This document shows, piece after piece, positions 34,903 to 44,535 of a DNA stretch of 64,000 nucleotides (position 1 is the stretch's first letter; every line of letters starts with the position of its first letter). The stretch is from Roseococcus microcysteis (GTDB lineage Bacteria; Pseudomonadota; Alphaproteobacteria; Acetobacterales; Acetobacteraceae), in contig NZ_CP061718.1 of NCBI RefSeq assembly GCF_014764365.1, forward strand, positions 3,240,501 through 3,304,500, in the 5' to 3' direction. Under the pieces are notes generated by a model. It was not told where the DNA came from. It worked only from the letters and a program-made list of their open reading frames with translations, and ran no database searches. The translations under genes and the position numbers were made by a program.

Positions 34903-35710
34903 CAGGGAACTCGCCCGTGAAGGAGGTGGCGACGGGGCCGGCCATCAGCACATGGCCGTCCGCGCGCCATTCCAGCTGAAGGTCCCCGCCCGGCATGGTG
35001 ATGGTGACGGCGCGCTCCGTCAGCCCCCGCCGCACCGCGTTTACCACCGTGGCGCAGGCGCCGGAGCCACAGGCCAGCGTCAGCCCCGCCCCGCGTTCCC
35101 ACACCGTCAGGCGGATATGGCCCGGCGCCAGCACCTGCGCGAAGCCGATATTGCCGCGCTGCGGCAGCAGCGGGTCATGTTCCAGGATCGGCCCGATGCG
35201 CTTGATGTCCAGCGCGTCCAGGTCGTCCACGAAGAAGGTGGCGTGCGGATTGCCCATGGAGCAGCAGGCCGCATCCGAAACACCCTCGGCCTCCATGGGC
35301 ACATGCAGCGTGTCCATGGCGCGGGCCAGCGGCACGGCGTCCCATTCCAGGCGCGGCTGGCCCATGTCCACGCGCACCAGGCCATTTTCCAGGGTCTCGG
35401 CGGCCAGCAGGCCATGGGCGGTGCGGAGGGTGATGCGCGTCTTGCCCGTCTCGGCCAGGATCAGGCTGGCGGCGCAGCGCGTGCCATTGCCGCAGGCCCC
35501 CGCCTCGGTGCCGTCGCTGTTGTGGAAGAGCAGCGTGACGTCCGCATCCGTCGCGGGCGCGATGGTGATGAGCTGGTCGAACCCCACGCCGCGATGCCGG
35601 TCGCCGATGGCGGCGATGGCGGGGGCGGGCAGGTCGAAGGGCCGGGCGCGCGCGTCCAGGATGACGAAATCATTGCCGAGGCCGTGCATTTTGCGGAAAG
35701 GAACACGCAT
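34895..35710 (-). CDS. dapF: Diaminopimelate epimerase
   Basis: DapF converts LL- to meso-diaminopimelate for lysine and peptidoglycan synthesis. The 271-residue protein has MHGLGNDFVILDAR at the start and the two catalytic cysteines: C73 in GACGNGTRC and the second in LACGSGACATV near residue 218. It leads the operon dapF-mtaB-ftsY, a common alphaproteobacterial arrangement. It is divergent from the lipoprotein gene, with 63 bp between the starts. Confidence 0.95.
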   Translation of the reverse strand: MRVPFRKMHGLGNDFVILDARARPFDLPAPAIAAIGDRHRGVGFDQLITIAPATDADVTLLFHNSDGTEAGACGNGTRCAASLILAETGKTRITLRTAHGLLAAETLENGLVRVDMGQPRLEWDAVPLARAMDTLHVPMEAEGVSDAACCSMGNPHATFFVDDLDALDIKRIGPILEHDPLLPQRGNIGFAQVLAPGHIRLTVWERGAGLTLACGSGACATVVNAVRRGLTERAVTITMPGGDLQLEWRADGHVLMAGPVATSFTGEFPVG

Positions 35711-35773
35711 GGGGCGGATATAGGCCATTGGTGCCCTTGGCGTAACAGCCCCAAGGCGCCTATCTGGCGGACC

Positions 35774-36415
35774 ATGAGACGCTTCGCCCTCCTCCTCGCG
35801 CTCCTGATGCTGGCGGCCTGCGCCGACCGTTTCTCGGCCGATGAATACCGCACCACCGCCGTGCAGCAGGCCAACCCGGTCGAGCAGGGGGTGGTGCTGG
35901 GTTCGCGCCGGGTCGCCATCGCGGCCGATGGCGCGGCGGGCGGCACGGCCGGCGCGGCCGCGGGCGGCGCGGTTGGCGGGGCCGCGGGCGGCGGCGGCGT
36001 CAGCGCGGCGCTGGGCGCCGTGGGCGGCGCGCTGCTGGGCGGCATCATCGGCACCACGGCCGAGCGCGCCACCGCGAATACAGATGCCATCGAATATGTC
36101 GTGCGGCAGGGCAATGGCTCGCTGGTCAGCGTGACCCAGCGCGACCTGGAGCCCCTGCCCAACGGCACCCGCGTGCTGGTCATCAAGGGGGCGCAGGCAC
36201 GCATCGTGCCCGACTACACGGAGCCCGCGGCGGCCGAGGCGCCCTCGGGGGCCGTGATGGCGCCCGCCGCGGCGGCGCCCGCGCCCGCCCCGACGCTGGC
36301 ACCGACCACGGAACCCGCCCTGGCCCCCGCGCCGGCGCGAGAGGCCCTGGCGCCCGTCGCCGGCGGGCTGGTGCCGCCGCCGCCCGTGGTGCCCGCCCCG
36401 CCGCGTCCGGACTGA
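35774..36415 (+). CDS. Glycine-zipper outer-membrane lipoprotein (SlyB-like)
   Basis: A 213-residue lipoprotein. The signal peptide [16 protein letters not shown] has its lipobox LAAC with Cys16 as the probable lipidated residue. Residues about 55-100 are a glycine-zipper ([20 protein letters not shown], then [10 protein letters not shown]), which inserts in membranes. A small domain with [17 protein letters not shown] and a Pro/Ala-rich tail follow. Similar proteins (SlyB/PcP) stabilise the outer membrane. It is divergent from dapF. No partner gene is evident. Confidence 0.85.
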   Translation: MRRFALLLALLMLAACADRFSADEYRTTAVQQANPVEQGVVLGSRRVAIAADGAAGGTAGAAAGGAVGGAAGGGGVSAALGAVGGALLGGIIGTTAERATANTDAIEYVVRQGNGSLVSVTQRDLEPLPNGTRVLVIKGAQARIVPDYTEPAAAEAPSGAVMAPAAAAPAPAPTLAPTTEPALAPAPAREALAPVAGGLVPPPPVVPAPPRPD

Positions 36416-36570
36416 GATGCCGGGCCCGGGCTGGACTCCGCGCCGCCCCGCCTGTAGAAGCCTGCCTCCCGCCCGACCATGGCCATTGGACAGCCTGGCC
36501 GGGCGTGCGTGCCTCCGCCACATGGTGTGGCAGTCAGGGGCCGCCCCAACCCACCGATCGGAGGGCCCGA

Positions 36571-36777
36571 ATGTCCAAGATGAAGACCACCTCGAGCGCG
36601 AAGAAGCGCTTCAAGATCACCGCCACCGGCAAGGTCCTCGCGGGCCCGGGCCGCAAGCGGCACATGCTCTCCAACCGCAGCCAGAAGGCCAAGCGCCAGA
36701 ACCGGGGCACCCAGGTTCTCGAGCCGCAGGACGCCAAGACGGTGATGCAGTGGCTGCCCTACGGGCTGTCCCGGTAA
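36571..36777 (+). CDS. rpmI: 50S ribosomal protein L35
   Basis: The basic protein of 68 residues starts [20 protein letters not shown], matching bL35, and has the [17 protein letters not shown] block. The 155 bp upstream hold no gene; infC, the usual upstream neighbour, is absent. rplT follows after 23 nt, so both are expressed together. L20-mediated feedback on this pair is known in other bacteria; no clear operator is visible here. Confidence 0.97.
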   Translation: MSKMKTTSSAKKRFKITATGKVLAGPGRKRHMLSNRSQKAKRQNRGTQVLEPQDAKTVMQWLPYGLSR

Positions 36778-36800
36778 AGCGCGGCTAGAGGAGAGAGCAG

Positions 36801-37163
36801 ATGGCACGTGTCAAGCGCGGCGTTACCGCCCATGCCCGTCACAAGAAGGTCCTGGACCTGGCGAAGGGCTATGTCGGCCGTTCGTCCACGACCTACCGCG
36901 CGGCGCTGCAGCGCGTCGAGAAGGCGCTGCAATACGCCTATCGCGACCGCCGCAACAAGAAGCGTGAGTTCCGCGGCCTGTGGATCCAGCGCATCAACGC
37001 CGCCACGCGCGAACATGGCATGACCTACAGCCAGTTCATCGCGGGCATCAAGGCGGCGGGCATCGAGATGGACCGCAAGGTCCTGGCCACCATCGCCTTC
37101 GACGAGCCCGCGGCCTTTGCGGAGATCGTCCAGAAGGCCAAGGAAGCGCGCCCCCAGGCCTGA
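36801..37163 (+). CDS. rplT: 50S ribosomal protein L20
   Basis: The 120-residue L20 starts [20 protein letters not shown] and contains [20 protein letters not shown], a nearly invariant stretch. It is required for 50S assembly and in some bacteria represses rpmI-rplT translation. A GAGGAGAG ribosome site precedes the ATG. A terminator-like hairpin separates it from pheS. Confidence 0.97.
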   Translation: MARVKRGVTAHARHKKVLDLAKGYVGRSSTTYRAALQRVEKALQYAYRDRRNKKREFRGLWIQRINAATREHGMTYSQFIAGIKAAGIEMDRKVLATIAFDEPAAFAEIVQKAKEARPQA

Positions 37164-37190
37164 CCGCCCGGGTTACGCGTCGTGTTTCGG

Positions 37191-37225
37191 AGGGCCGCTG
37201 CGCGCAAGCGTGGGCGGCCCTTTTT
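37191..37225 (+). terminator. Rho-independent terminator or attenuator between rplT and pheS
   Basis: The stem is AGGGCCGC (37191-37198) with GCGGCCCT (37214-37221), a 15-nt loop and a run of five T (37221-37225). It lies 28 nt after rplT and 21 nt before the pheS start. It either ends the ribosomal-protein message or partly attenuates read-through into pheST. No Phe-rich leader peptide is visible. Confidence 0.82.
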
Positions 37226-37245
37226 CATGTTTCGGGACCATTGTC

Positions 37246-38322
37246 ATGTCGGATGACCTCGCCGAACTCGCCACACGGACCGAGGCGGAGCTTGCCGCCG
37301 CCGCCGATCTGCGCGCGCTGGACGCGGTGCGCGTGGCCACGCTGGGCAAGGCGGGCGCGCTGACCGGGCTGCTCAAGACGCTGGGCGCCCTGCCGCCCGA
37401 GGAGCGCAAGGCCCGCGGCGCCGCCGTGAACGCGCTGAAGACGCGGCTGGAAGCGGCCATCGAGGCGCGGCGCGCCGTGCTGGAAGCCGCCGCCCTGGAT
37501 GCGCGGCTCGCCGCCGAACGCCTGGACGTGACCTTGCCGCCGCGCCCCTTCGCCCCGGGCGGCAAGGGCGGCATCCACCCCATTTCCCGCACCATCGAGG
37601 AACTGACGGCCATCTTCGGCGCCATGGGCTTCCGCGTGGTGGAGGGCCCGGACATCGAGGGCGACTGGTACAACTTCGCCGCGCTGAACATCCCGGACCA
37701 TCATCCGGCGCGGCAGGAGCAGGACACGTTTTATTTGCCCGGCGAGACGGATGGCCGGCGCACCGTGCTGCGGACGCAGACCTCGCCCCTGCAAATCCGC
37801 ACCATGATCGGGCAGGAGCCGCCCATCCGCATCATCGCGCCCGGCCGCACCTATCGCGCCGACCATGACGCGACGCACAGCCCCATGTTCCACCAGGTCG
37901 AGGGGCTGGTCATCGATCGCGGCATCACGCTCGGCCACCTCAAGGGCTGCCTGACCGATTTCCTGCGCGCCTTCTTCGGCATTTCCGACCTGCCGGTGCG
38001 CTTCCGCTCCAGCTATTTCCCCTTCACCGAGCCCTCGATGGAGGTGGATATCGGCTGGAACCGCAAGACGGGGGAACTCGGCGCGGGCACCGATTGGCTG
38101 GAAATCCTGGGCAGCGGCATGGTGCATCCGCGCGTGCTGGCCAATTGCGGGCTGGATGCGCGCGAGTGGCAGGGCTTCGCCTTCGGCATGGGCATCGAGC
38201 GGATCACGATGCTGAAGCACGGCATGGCGGACCTCAGGCCGTTCTTCGAGGGCGACACGCGGTGGCTGAGCCACTACGCCTCAACCCCCCTCGCGGCAGC
38301 TTCGCTGCACGAGGGCGTTTGA
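37246..38322 (+). CDS. pheS: Phenylalanyl-tRNA synthetase alpha subunit
   Basis: The catalytic subunit of PheRS. The 358-residue protein has an N-terminal coiled coil, PRPFAPGGKGGIHPISRTIEE, motif 2 (GRTYRADHDATHSPMFHQVEG) and motif 3 (GFAFGMGIERITMLKHGM). The usual C-terminus ends near WLSHY. Here about 14 extra residues (ASTPLAAASLHEGV) are added, encoded by a hairpin (CCCTCG, GCAGC-TTC-GCTGC, CGAGGG; 38288-38315). The start MSDDLAELAT at 37246 is consistent with the family. pheT follows after an unusual 145-bp gap containing a repeat. Confidence 0.95.
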   Translation: MSDDLAELATRTEAELAAAADLRALDAVRVATLGKAGALTGLLKTLGALPPEERKARGAAVNALKTRLEAAIEARRAVLEAAALDARLAAERLDVTLPPRPFAPGGKGGIHPISRTIEELTAIFGAMGFRVVEGPDIEGDWYNFAALNIPDHHPARQEQDTFYLPGETDGRRTVLRTQTSPLQIRTMIGQEPPIRIIAPGRTYRADHDATHSPMFHQVEGLVIDRGITLGHLKGCLTDFLRAFFGISDLPVRFRSSYFPFTEPSMEVDIGWNRKTGELGAGTDWLEILGSGMVHPRVLANCGLDAREWQGFAFGMGIERITMLKHGMADLRPFFEGDTRWLSHYASTPLAAASLHEGV

Positions 38323-38337
38323 TGCTTCGTTTTTCGT

Positions 38338-38442
38338 GCCCTCAAGCGCCGGGCGCGCGCATCCGCGCGCTTGGCTTTCGCCGCGCCACGGGCGCATCTG
38401 CGGTCACGGTCGGTTGGGCGGCGGCGACCGCCGTGCGGCCGC
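38338..38442. repeat. Third, reversed and diverged copy of the 19221 intergenic element
   Basis: The conserved words GCCCTCAAGCGCCGGGCGC at 38338 and CTTGGCTTTCGC at about 38370 match the reverse complement of the copies at 19221 and 19341. The hairpin between these words is GCGCGCG-CATC-CGCGCGC (38353-38370), whereas in the other copies it is GCCGCC-TCC-GGCGGC. Both arms have changed while pairing is kept. The far end again has GC inverted repeats ending GCGGCCGC. It lies between pheS and pheT. Confidence 0.72.
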
Positions 38443-38467
38443 ATTCTTCTGACGTGGAACTCATCCC

Positions 38468-40939
38468 ATGAAGTTTCCCTTGAGCTGGCTCCGGGAACAC
38501 CTCGCCACCACCGCCACGCTGGACGAGATCACCACCACCCTTTCCGCCATCGGCATCGAGGTGGAGGGCGTGGAAGATCGCGGCGCGGCCCTCGCCCATT
38601 TCCGCATCGCCCGCGTGATCGAAGCCGCACCCCACCCCAATGCCGACCGGCTGCGCGCGCTGCGCGTGGATGTGGGCGATGGGCGTGAGCTGTCCGTCGT
38701 CTGCGGCGCGCCCAATGCGCGCACGGGCATGGTGGGCGTGGCGGCACTTCCCGGCGCCTTCATCCCCGGCACCGGCATCACGCTCAAGGCCGGCGAAATC
38801 CGCGGCGTGAAGAGCGAGGCCATGATGCTCTCCGCCCGCGAAATGGGCCTGGGCGAGGACCATGACGGCATCGTGGACCTGCCGCCCGACGCGCCGGTGG
38901 GCAGCAGCTACGTCGCCTGGGCCGGGCTGGACGACCCGATCATCGAGGTGAAGGTCACGCCCAACCGCGGCGATGCGCTCTCCGTGCGCGGCGTGGCGCG
39001 CGACCTGGCGGCGGCTGGCCTCGGCACGCTGCACCCCCGCGTGCCCCCCGCCATCACCCCGGCCTACGAAACCCCGCTGCGCTGGACCATCGAGGACAAG
39101 CGCGCCTGCACCTGGGTAATGGGCCGCGCCGTGCGCGGCGTGAAGAACGGCCCCAGCCCACAATGGCTGCAGGACCGCCTGCGCGCCATCGGCCTGCGCC
39201 CCATCTCGGCGCTGGTGGACATCACGAACTTCTTCACCTTCGACATCGGCCGCCCGCTGCATGTCTTCGACGTGGCGAAGGTAAAGGGGAACACGCTCGC
39301 CATGCGCATGGCACGCGAGGGCGAGGAGCTGGCCGCGCTGAACGGCAAGACCTACGCGCTGACGCCCGAGGATGGCGTGATCGCGGATGCCCATGGCCCC
39401 GAGGCGCTGGGCGGCATCGTGGGCGGCGAGCCTTCGGGCTGCGACGAGACCACCACCGAATGCTTCATCGAATGCGCGCTGTTCGACCCGGTGCGCGTGG
39501 CGCTGTCGGGCCGGCGGCACAACGTCTTCACCGATGCCCGCGCGCGGTTCGAGCGCGGCATTGACCCCTCGCTGCTGCCCGGCGCGCTGGACGCGGCCAC
39601 GGCCATGATCCTGGAACTCTGCGGCGGCGAACCCTCCACCGTCAGCGAAGCCGGCACGCCGCCCGCCTGGGAACGCAACGCCACGCTGCGGCTGGAACGG
39701 CTGGCCGGGCTGGGCGGCCTCGACCTCCCGCTCGACGAGGCGGTGACGCGGCTGACGCGCCTCGGCTTCGTGCTGCAATCGGCCGATGACGCGGCGATCA
39801 CGGTCGCCGTGCCGCCTTGGCGCAACGACATCGCGGCCGCCATCCATCTGGACCAGGACCCGGGGCTCGACGCTGCCCGCGCCGCCACCGCCGCCGAGGG
39901 CTGCGCCGCGGTGGAAGCCGAGTGCGACCTGGTGGAGGAGGTGCTGCGGTTGGGCGGGCTCGATGCCGTGCCGGCCGTGTCCCTGCCTGTGGCCTCGCCC
40001 GTGCCCGCACCCTCGCTGGACGCGAAGCAGGGCAGGGCGGCGCTGGCGCGGCGCGTGCTGGCGGCGCGGGGCCTGCAGGAATGCGTGACCTATGGCTTCA
40101 TCGAGCAGCGCATCGCCGCGATGTTCGGGGAAACGCCGGAGGCGCTGCGGCTGGAAAATCCCATCGCCTCCGACCTCGACCAGATGCGGCCCACGCCGCT
40201 GGCCTCGCTGGCGCTGGCCGCCGCGCGCAACGCCGCGCGGGGCTTCGCGGATGTGGCGCTGTGTGAGCTGGGCGGCGGCTATCGCGACACCACGCCTGCC
40301 GGGCAGATGGCCATGGCGGTCGGCCTGCGCGCCGGGCGCACCCCGGCCAGCTGGGCCGCGCCCGCGCGCGAGCTGGACGTCTTCGACGCCAAGGGCGATG
40401 CGGTGGCGCTGCTGGAGGCGCTGGGCGTGCCCATGGCCGCCCTCCAGACCACCACCGAGGCGCCCGCGCATTACCACCCCGGCCGCTCGGGCGTGCTGCG
40501 GCAGGGGCCGAAGCTGGTGCTGGCGCAGTTCGGGCAGTTGCACCCGCGGCTCTGCGAGGCGCTGGACCTGCCGCGCAACACGGTGGGCTTCGAGCTGTTC
40601 CTCGACGCCATCCCCGAGCCCAAGCGGCGCAAGAAATCGGCGCCGGAACTCTCCGCCCTGCAGCCCGTGCGGCGGGATTTCGCCTTCCTGCTGGACGCGA
40701 CCGTCCCGGCCGAGAAGCTGCTGCGCGCGGCCCAGGGCGCCGAACGCGCGCTGATCAGCGATGTGGTGCTGTTCGACCGCTATGCCGGGCCGAACCTGCC
40801 CGAGGGCAAGGTGAGCCTCGCCATCGAGGTCACGCTGCAACCCCGCGACAAGACGCTCACCGACGCCGACATCGAGGCCATCTGCCAGAAGGTCGTGGCG
40901 GCGGTGGCCAAGGCGACAGGCGCGGTCCTGCGGGGATGA
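38468..40939 (+). CDS. pheT: Phenylalanyl-tRNA synthetase beta subunit
   Basis: The 823-residue editing and tRNA-binding subunit. Domains in order are an EMAP-like tRNA-binding domain (residues about 40-150, NADRLRALRVDVGDG), the B3/B4 editing region (LVDITNFFTFDIGRPLHVFD), B5, a synthetase-like core and the FDX-ACB anticodon-binding domain at the C-terminus (SALQPVRRDFAFLLD). It begins MKFPLSWLREHL, a standard PheT start. The stop overlaps the following MFS gene start. Confidence 0.96.
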   Translation: MKFPLSWLREHLATTATLDEITTTLSAIGIEVEGVEDRGAALAHFRIARVIEAAPHPNADRLRALRVDVGDGRELSVVCGAPNARTGMVGVAALPGAFIPGTGITLKAGEIRGVKSEAMMLSAREMGLGEDHDGIVDLPPDAPVGSSYVAWAGLDDPIIEVKVTPNRGDALSVRGVARDLAAAGLGTLHPRVPPAITPAYETPLRWTIEDKRACTWVMGRAVRGVKNGPSPQWLQDRLRAIGLRPISALVDITNFFTFDIGRPLHVFDVAKVKGNTLAMRMAREGEELAALNGKTYALTPEDGVIADAHGPEALGGIVGGEPSGCDETTTECFIECALFDPVRVALSGRRHNVFTDARARFERGIDPSLLPGALDAATAMILELCGGEPSTVSEAGTPPAWERNATLRLERLAGLGGLDLPLDEAVTRLTRLGFVLQSADDAAITVAVPPWRNDIAAAIHLDQDPGLDAARAATAAEGCAAVEAECDLVEEVLRLGGLDAVPAVSLPVASPVPAPSLDAKQGRAALARRVLAARGLQECVTYGFIEQRIAAMFGETPEALRLENPIASDLDQMRPTPLASLALAAARNAARGFADVALCELGGGYRDTTPAGQMAMAVGLRAGRTPASWAAPARELDVFDAKGDAVALLEALGVPMAALQTTTEAPAHYHPGRSGVLRQGPKLVLAQFGQLHPRLCEALDLPRNTVGFELFLDAIPEPKRRKKSAPELSALQPVRRDFAFLLDATVPAEKLLRAAQGAERALISDVVLFDRYAGPNLPEGKVSLAIEVTLQPRDKTLTDADIEAICQKVVAAVAKATGAVLRG

Positions 40940-42129
40940 AGGCCCGGAACCTCACCTTGCTGGCGCTGGCGATCATGCTGGCGCCGGCGGTGTGGTTCGC
41001 GGGGGCGGCGACGGTGCCGCCCTTGCTCGCCTCGGGCGCCATCACGGGGGCGCAGGCGGGCTGGCTGACGGCGGCGGTGCAGCTGGGCTTCGTGGCGGGG
41101 ACGCTTATTTCAGCCCTGCTCTCGTTGGCCGACCGGCTGCCGGCGCGGCGGCTGTTCCTGGCCTCCGCCCTGCTGGCGGGGGCGGCGACGGCGGCGCAGG
41201 CCTTCCTGCCGCCGGCCGGGCCCGCGGCCTATGCGCTGCGCTTCGTGGCCGGGGCGGCCATGGCGGGGGTCTATCCGGTGGGGATGAAGCTCGCTTCGGG
41301 CTGGGCGCAAGGCGATCTGGGGCTGCTCATCGGCATCGTGGTGGGGGCGCTGACGCTGGGTTCGGCGGCGCCGCACGCGCTGCCGGCGCTGCTGGGCGGG
41401 CTGGACCCGCTGGCGGTCTATATGGCCTCGGGCGGGCTGGCGGCGCTGGGCGGCGTGTTGGTGCTGCCCTTCCGCGAGGGCCCCAACCAGGCCAACCGCC
41501 CACCCTTCAACCCGCGCGCCGTGCTGCTGGCCTTCACCGACCGGCGGCTGCGCCTGGCCAATGCCGGCTATCTCGGCCACATGTGGGAGCTCTATGCCAT
41601 GTGGGCCTGGGTGGGGCTGTTCCTTGCGCAGCAGGGCGTGCCGGGCGATGCCGGCGTTTGGACCACGCTGGTGGTGGGCGCCGGCGCCATCGGCTGCGTG
41701 GGGCTGGGTGCGCTGGCGGACCGCTTCAACCGGGCACGGATGGCCGCACTCGCCATGCTCATCAGCGGCGGCTGCGCCTTGCTGGCGGGCAGCATGGCGG
41801 GTCTCTTCCTGCCGCTAACGCTGGGGCTGGTCTTCGTGTGGGGCGTCTTCGTGGTGGCGGATTCGGCGCAGTTCAGCGCCTGCACCAGCCTCTGCGCCCC
41901 GCCCGAACTGGTCGGCACCATGCTGACGGTGCAGACCTGCCTGGGCTTCCTGCTGACCGTGCCGGTGATCCAGATGATGGCCTGGGCCGTGCCGGCGCTG
42001 GGCTGGGGCGGGGCGTTTGCCGTGCTGGCGGCGGGGCCGCTGCTGGGGGCCTTTGCCATGCTGCGGCTGGCGCCCCTGCTGCCTCAGCCTGTTCCGGCGC
42101 GCAGCCGCCACACCAACCCTGCGCGCTAG
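40936..42129 (+). CDS. Major facilitator superfamily transporter
   Basis: A 397-residue inner-membrane carrier with about 12 helices. LSLADRLPARRLFL is the loop 2-3 motif and GALADRFNRARMA its repeat in the second half. It begins 4 nt inside the end of pheT (ATGA), so it is translated with the synthetase genes although no functional link is obvious. The subgroup resembles CynX-type exporters. Substrate unknown. Confidence 0.85.
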   Translation: MKARNLTLLALAIMLAPAVWFAGAATVPPLLASGAITGAQAGWLTAAVQLGFVAGTLISALLSLADRLPARRLFLASALLAGAATAAQAFLPPAGPAAYALRFVAGAAMAGVYPVGMKLASGWAQGDLGLLIGIVVGALTLGSAAPHALPALLGGLDPLAVYMASGGLAALGGVLVLPFREGPNQANRPPFNPRAVLLAFTDRRLRLANAGYLGHMWELYAMWAWVGLFLAQQGVPGDAGVWTTLVVGAGAIGCVGLGALADRFNRARMAALAMLISGGCALLAGSMAGLFLPLTLGLVFVWGVFVVADSAQFSACTSLCAPPELVGTMLTVQTCLGFLLTVPVIQMMAWAVPALGWGGAFAVLAAGPLLGAFAMLRLAPLLPQPVPARSRHTNPAR

Positions 42130-42512
42130 GCCTCGCCCAGATAGGCCGTCGCATCAATCTCCACCAGGCAATCGGGCGAACCGAGGCCAGCCACGATGCA
42201 GGAGACGCGGTGCGGCGGGTCCTCCGCGAAATTGGCGAAATAGACCTCGTTCATCGGCGCCCAATGCTCGCGGCCCGTCACATAGACGGTGCATTTCACC
42301 ACGTCGGCGAGCGCCCCGCCCGCCTCCTCGATCAGGGCGCGGATGTTGTCGATGCATTGCTGGGTCTGGGCGCGGGCGTCGCCCAGGGCGTACTTCCCCT
42401 CGCGGTTGGTGCCCACGCAGCAGACGAACATGAAGCCGCCCGCGACCGTGGCCTGGGCGAAGGGCAGGCGGGACTTGAACACCTTGTCGGAGGTGATGGC
42501 GCGCTTGGGCAT
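42126..42512 (-). CDS. RidA/YjgF-family protein
   Basis: A 128-residue trimeric RidA-family protein. RidA proteins hydrolyse reactive enamine/imine intermediates; other members act in degradation pathways. Visible blocks are GGFMFVCCVGTNREGKYALGD, RALIEEAGGALADVVKCTVYV and CIVAGLGSPDCLVEIDATAYL. The conserved Arg that defines archetypal RidA (usually in a RxxxxV segment near residue 105) appears as PHRVSCIV. The gene is convergent with the MFS gene (4-nt overlap) and divergent from lepA. Confidence 0.88.
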   Translation of the reverse strand: MPKRAITSDKVFKSRLPFAQATVAGGFMFVCCVGTNREGKYALGDARAQTQQCIDNIRALIEEAGGALADVVKCTVYVTGREHWAPMNEVYFANFAEDPPHRVSCIVAGLGSPDCLVEIDATAYLGEA

Positions 42513-42659
42513 GGGGGTCTCCGGTTGCGGGAAGGGGCCAGCTTCGCCGCCACGGGCCGCTTCGTCACCTCCGCGCTTTGACTTCCGGGCGGTCTGGCCT
42601 ATGTCCATCCCGAACCCACCGCGCCCGGCATCATCCGGGCGCCGCCAGACCGGGCCCCC

Positions 42660-44465
42660 ATGACCGATACCCCGCTGAACCGCATTCGTAACTTCTCCAT
42701 CGTGGCGCACATCGACCACGGCAAGTCCACGCTCGCCGACCGGCTGATCCAGTCCACCGGCACCGTGGCGCTGCGCGACATGAAGGAACAGATGCTCGAC
42801 AGCATGGACATCGAGCGCGAGCGCGGCATCACCATCAAGGCCCAGACCGTCCGCATCCACTACAAGGCCAAGGATGGCGAGACCTATGTGCTGAACCTCA
42901 TGGACACGCCGGGCCATGTGGACTTCGCCTATGAGGTGTCGCGTTCGCTGGCCGCCTGCGAGGGCTCGCTGCTGGTGGTGGACGCCTCGCAGGGCGTCGA
43001 GGCGCAGACGCTGGCGAATGTCTACCAGGCCATTGATGCCAACCACGAGATCGTCCCGGTCCTTAACAAGATCGACCTGCCGGCGGCCGAACCCGAGCGG
43101 GTGAAGCAGCAGATCGAGGATGTGATCGGCCTCGACGCCAGCGAGGCGGTGGAGATTTCCGCCAAGACCGGCCTCAACATCGAGGGCGTGCTGGAGGCCA
43201 TCGTAACGCGCCTGCCGCCGCCCACCGGTGACGCCAAGGCGCCGACCAAGGCGCTGCTGGTGGACAGCTGGTATGACAGCTATCTCGGCGTCGTCATCCT
43301 GGTGCGGATCAAGGATGGCCACCTGAAGAAGGGCCAGAAGATCCGCATGATGTCCAATGGCGCCACCTACACGGTGGACCAGGTGGGCGTCTTCACGCCG
43401 AAGATGGTGCCGGTGGACAGCCTGGGTCCGGGCGAGATGGGCTACCTGACGGCCGCCATGAAGACCGTGGCCGACACCAAGGTGGGCGACACCATCACCG
43501 ATGACCGCACCCCCGCGGCCGAGGCGCTGCCCGGCTTCAAGGACAGCATCCCGGTGGTGTGGTGCGGCCTCTACCCCGTGGACGCCGATGATTTCGACAA
43601 GCTGCGCGACGCGCTGGGCAAGCTGCGCCTGAACGACAGCAGCTTCCACTATGAGCAGGAGACGTCGCTCGCGCTCGGCCTCGGCTATCGTTGCGGCTTC
43701 CTGGGGCTGCTGCATCTGGAGATCATTCAGGAACGCCTCTCGCGCGAGTTCAACCTGGAACTCATCGCGACGGCGCCCAGCGTGGTCTACAAGCTGCGCA
43801 TGAACAGCGGCGAGGTGGAGGAACTCCACAACCCCGCCGACATGCCCGACCCGACCCGCATCGCGGCCATCGAGGAGCCCTGGATCAAGGCCACGGTCTT
43901 CGTGCCCGATGAACACCTGGGCGCCATCCTGACGCTGTGCAACGAACGCCGCGGCCAGCAGGTGGAGCTGACCTATGTCGGCACCCGCGCCATGGCCGTC
44001 TATCGCCTGCCGCTGAACGAGGTGGTGTTCGACTTCTACGACCGGCTGAAGTCGGTCAGCCGCGGCTATGCCAGCTTCGACTACGTGATGGACGGCTATG
44101 CCGAGAGCGATCTCGTGAAGATCAGCATTCTCGTGAACAACGAGCCGGTGGATGCGCTGTCCTTCATGGCGCACCGGAGTGCGGCCGACAAACGCGGCCG
44201 GCAGATCTGCGAGAAGCTGAAGGAGCTGATTCCCCGCCAGCTCTTCAAGATCCCCATCCAGGCGGCCATTGGCGGGCGCGTGATCGCGCGCGAGACCATC
44301 AGCGCCCTGTCCAAGGACGTGACGGCCAAGTGCTATGGCGGCGACATCAGCCGCAAACGCAAGCTGTTGGACAAGCAGAAGGAAGGCAAGAAGAAGATGC
44401 GCCAGTTCGGGAAGGTCGAAATCCCGCAGAGCGCCTTCATCGCCGCCTTGAAGATGGATGCGTGA
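42660..44465 (+). CDS. lepA: Elongation factor 4 (ribosomal back-translocase)
   Basis: The 601-residue translational GTPase has G1 [14 protein letters not shown], the switch [13 protein letters not shown]3 DTPGHVDF and G4 NKIDLP. The LepA-specific C-terminal domain ([20 protein letters not shown]) confirms EF4 rather than EF-G. It acts on stalled or mis-translocated ribosomes. The start is the ATG at 42660. fabD follows after 70 bp. Confidence 0.97.
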   Translation: MTDTPLNRIRNFSIVAHIDHGKSTLADRLIQSTGTVALRDMKEQMLDSMDIERERGITIKAQTVRIHYKAKDGETYVLNLMDTPGHVDFAYEVSRSLAACEGSLLVVDASQGVEAQTLANVYQAIDANHEIVPVLNKIDLPAAEPERVKQQIEDVIGLDASEAVEISAKTGLNIEGVLEAIVTRLPPPTGDAKAPTKALLVDSWYDSYLGVVILVRIKDGHLKKGQKIRMMSNGATYTVDQVGVFTPKMVPVDSLGPGEMGYLTAAMKTVADTKVGDTITDDRTPAAEALPGFKDSIPVVWCGLYPVDADDFDKLRDALGKLRLNDSSFHYEQETSLALGLGYRCGFLGLLHLEIIQERLSREFNLELIATAPSVVYKLRMNSGEVEELHNPADMPDPTRIAAIEEPWIKATVFVPDEHLGAILTLCNERRGQQVELTYVGTRAMAVYRLPLNEVVFDFYDRLKSVSRGYASFDYVMDGYAESDLVKISILVNNEPVDALSFMAHRSAADKRGRQICEKLKELIPRQLFKIPIQAAIGGRVIARETISALSKDVTAKCYGGDISRKRKLLDKQKEGKKKMRQFGKVEIPQSAFIAALKMDA

Positions 44466-44535
44466 ATCCACTGTAAGGCGTTGACAGGCGCGCGCCGTGG
44501 CGCAATGGCAATCCCGCCAAACGCACGGAACAAAA

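Noticed and set aside
37164-37245. Phe-rich leader peptide for pheST attenuation
   Set aside because: No short ORF with clustered Phe codons and a start is present before the hairpin.
44481-44486. TTGACA before fabD as a promoter
   Set aside because: No acceptable -10 lies 16-18 nt downstream (CAATGG or AATGGC). It was left as a remark in the fabD entry only.
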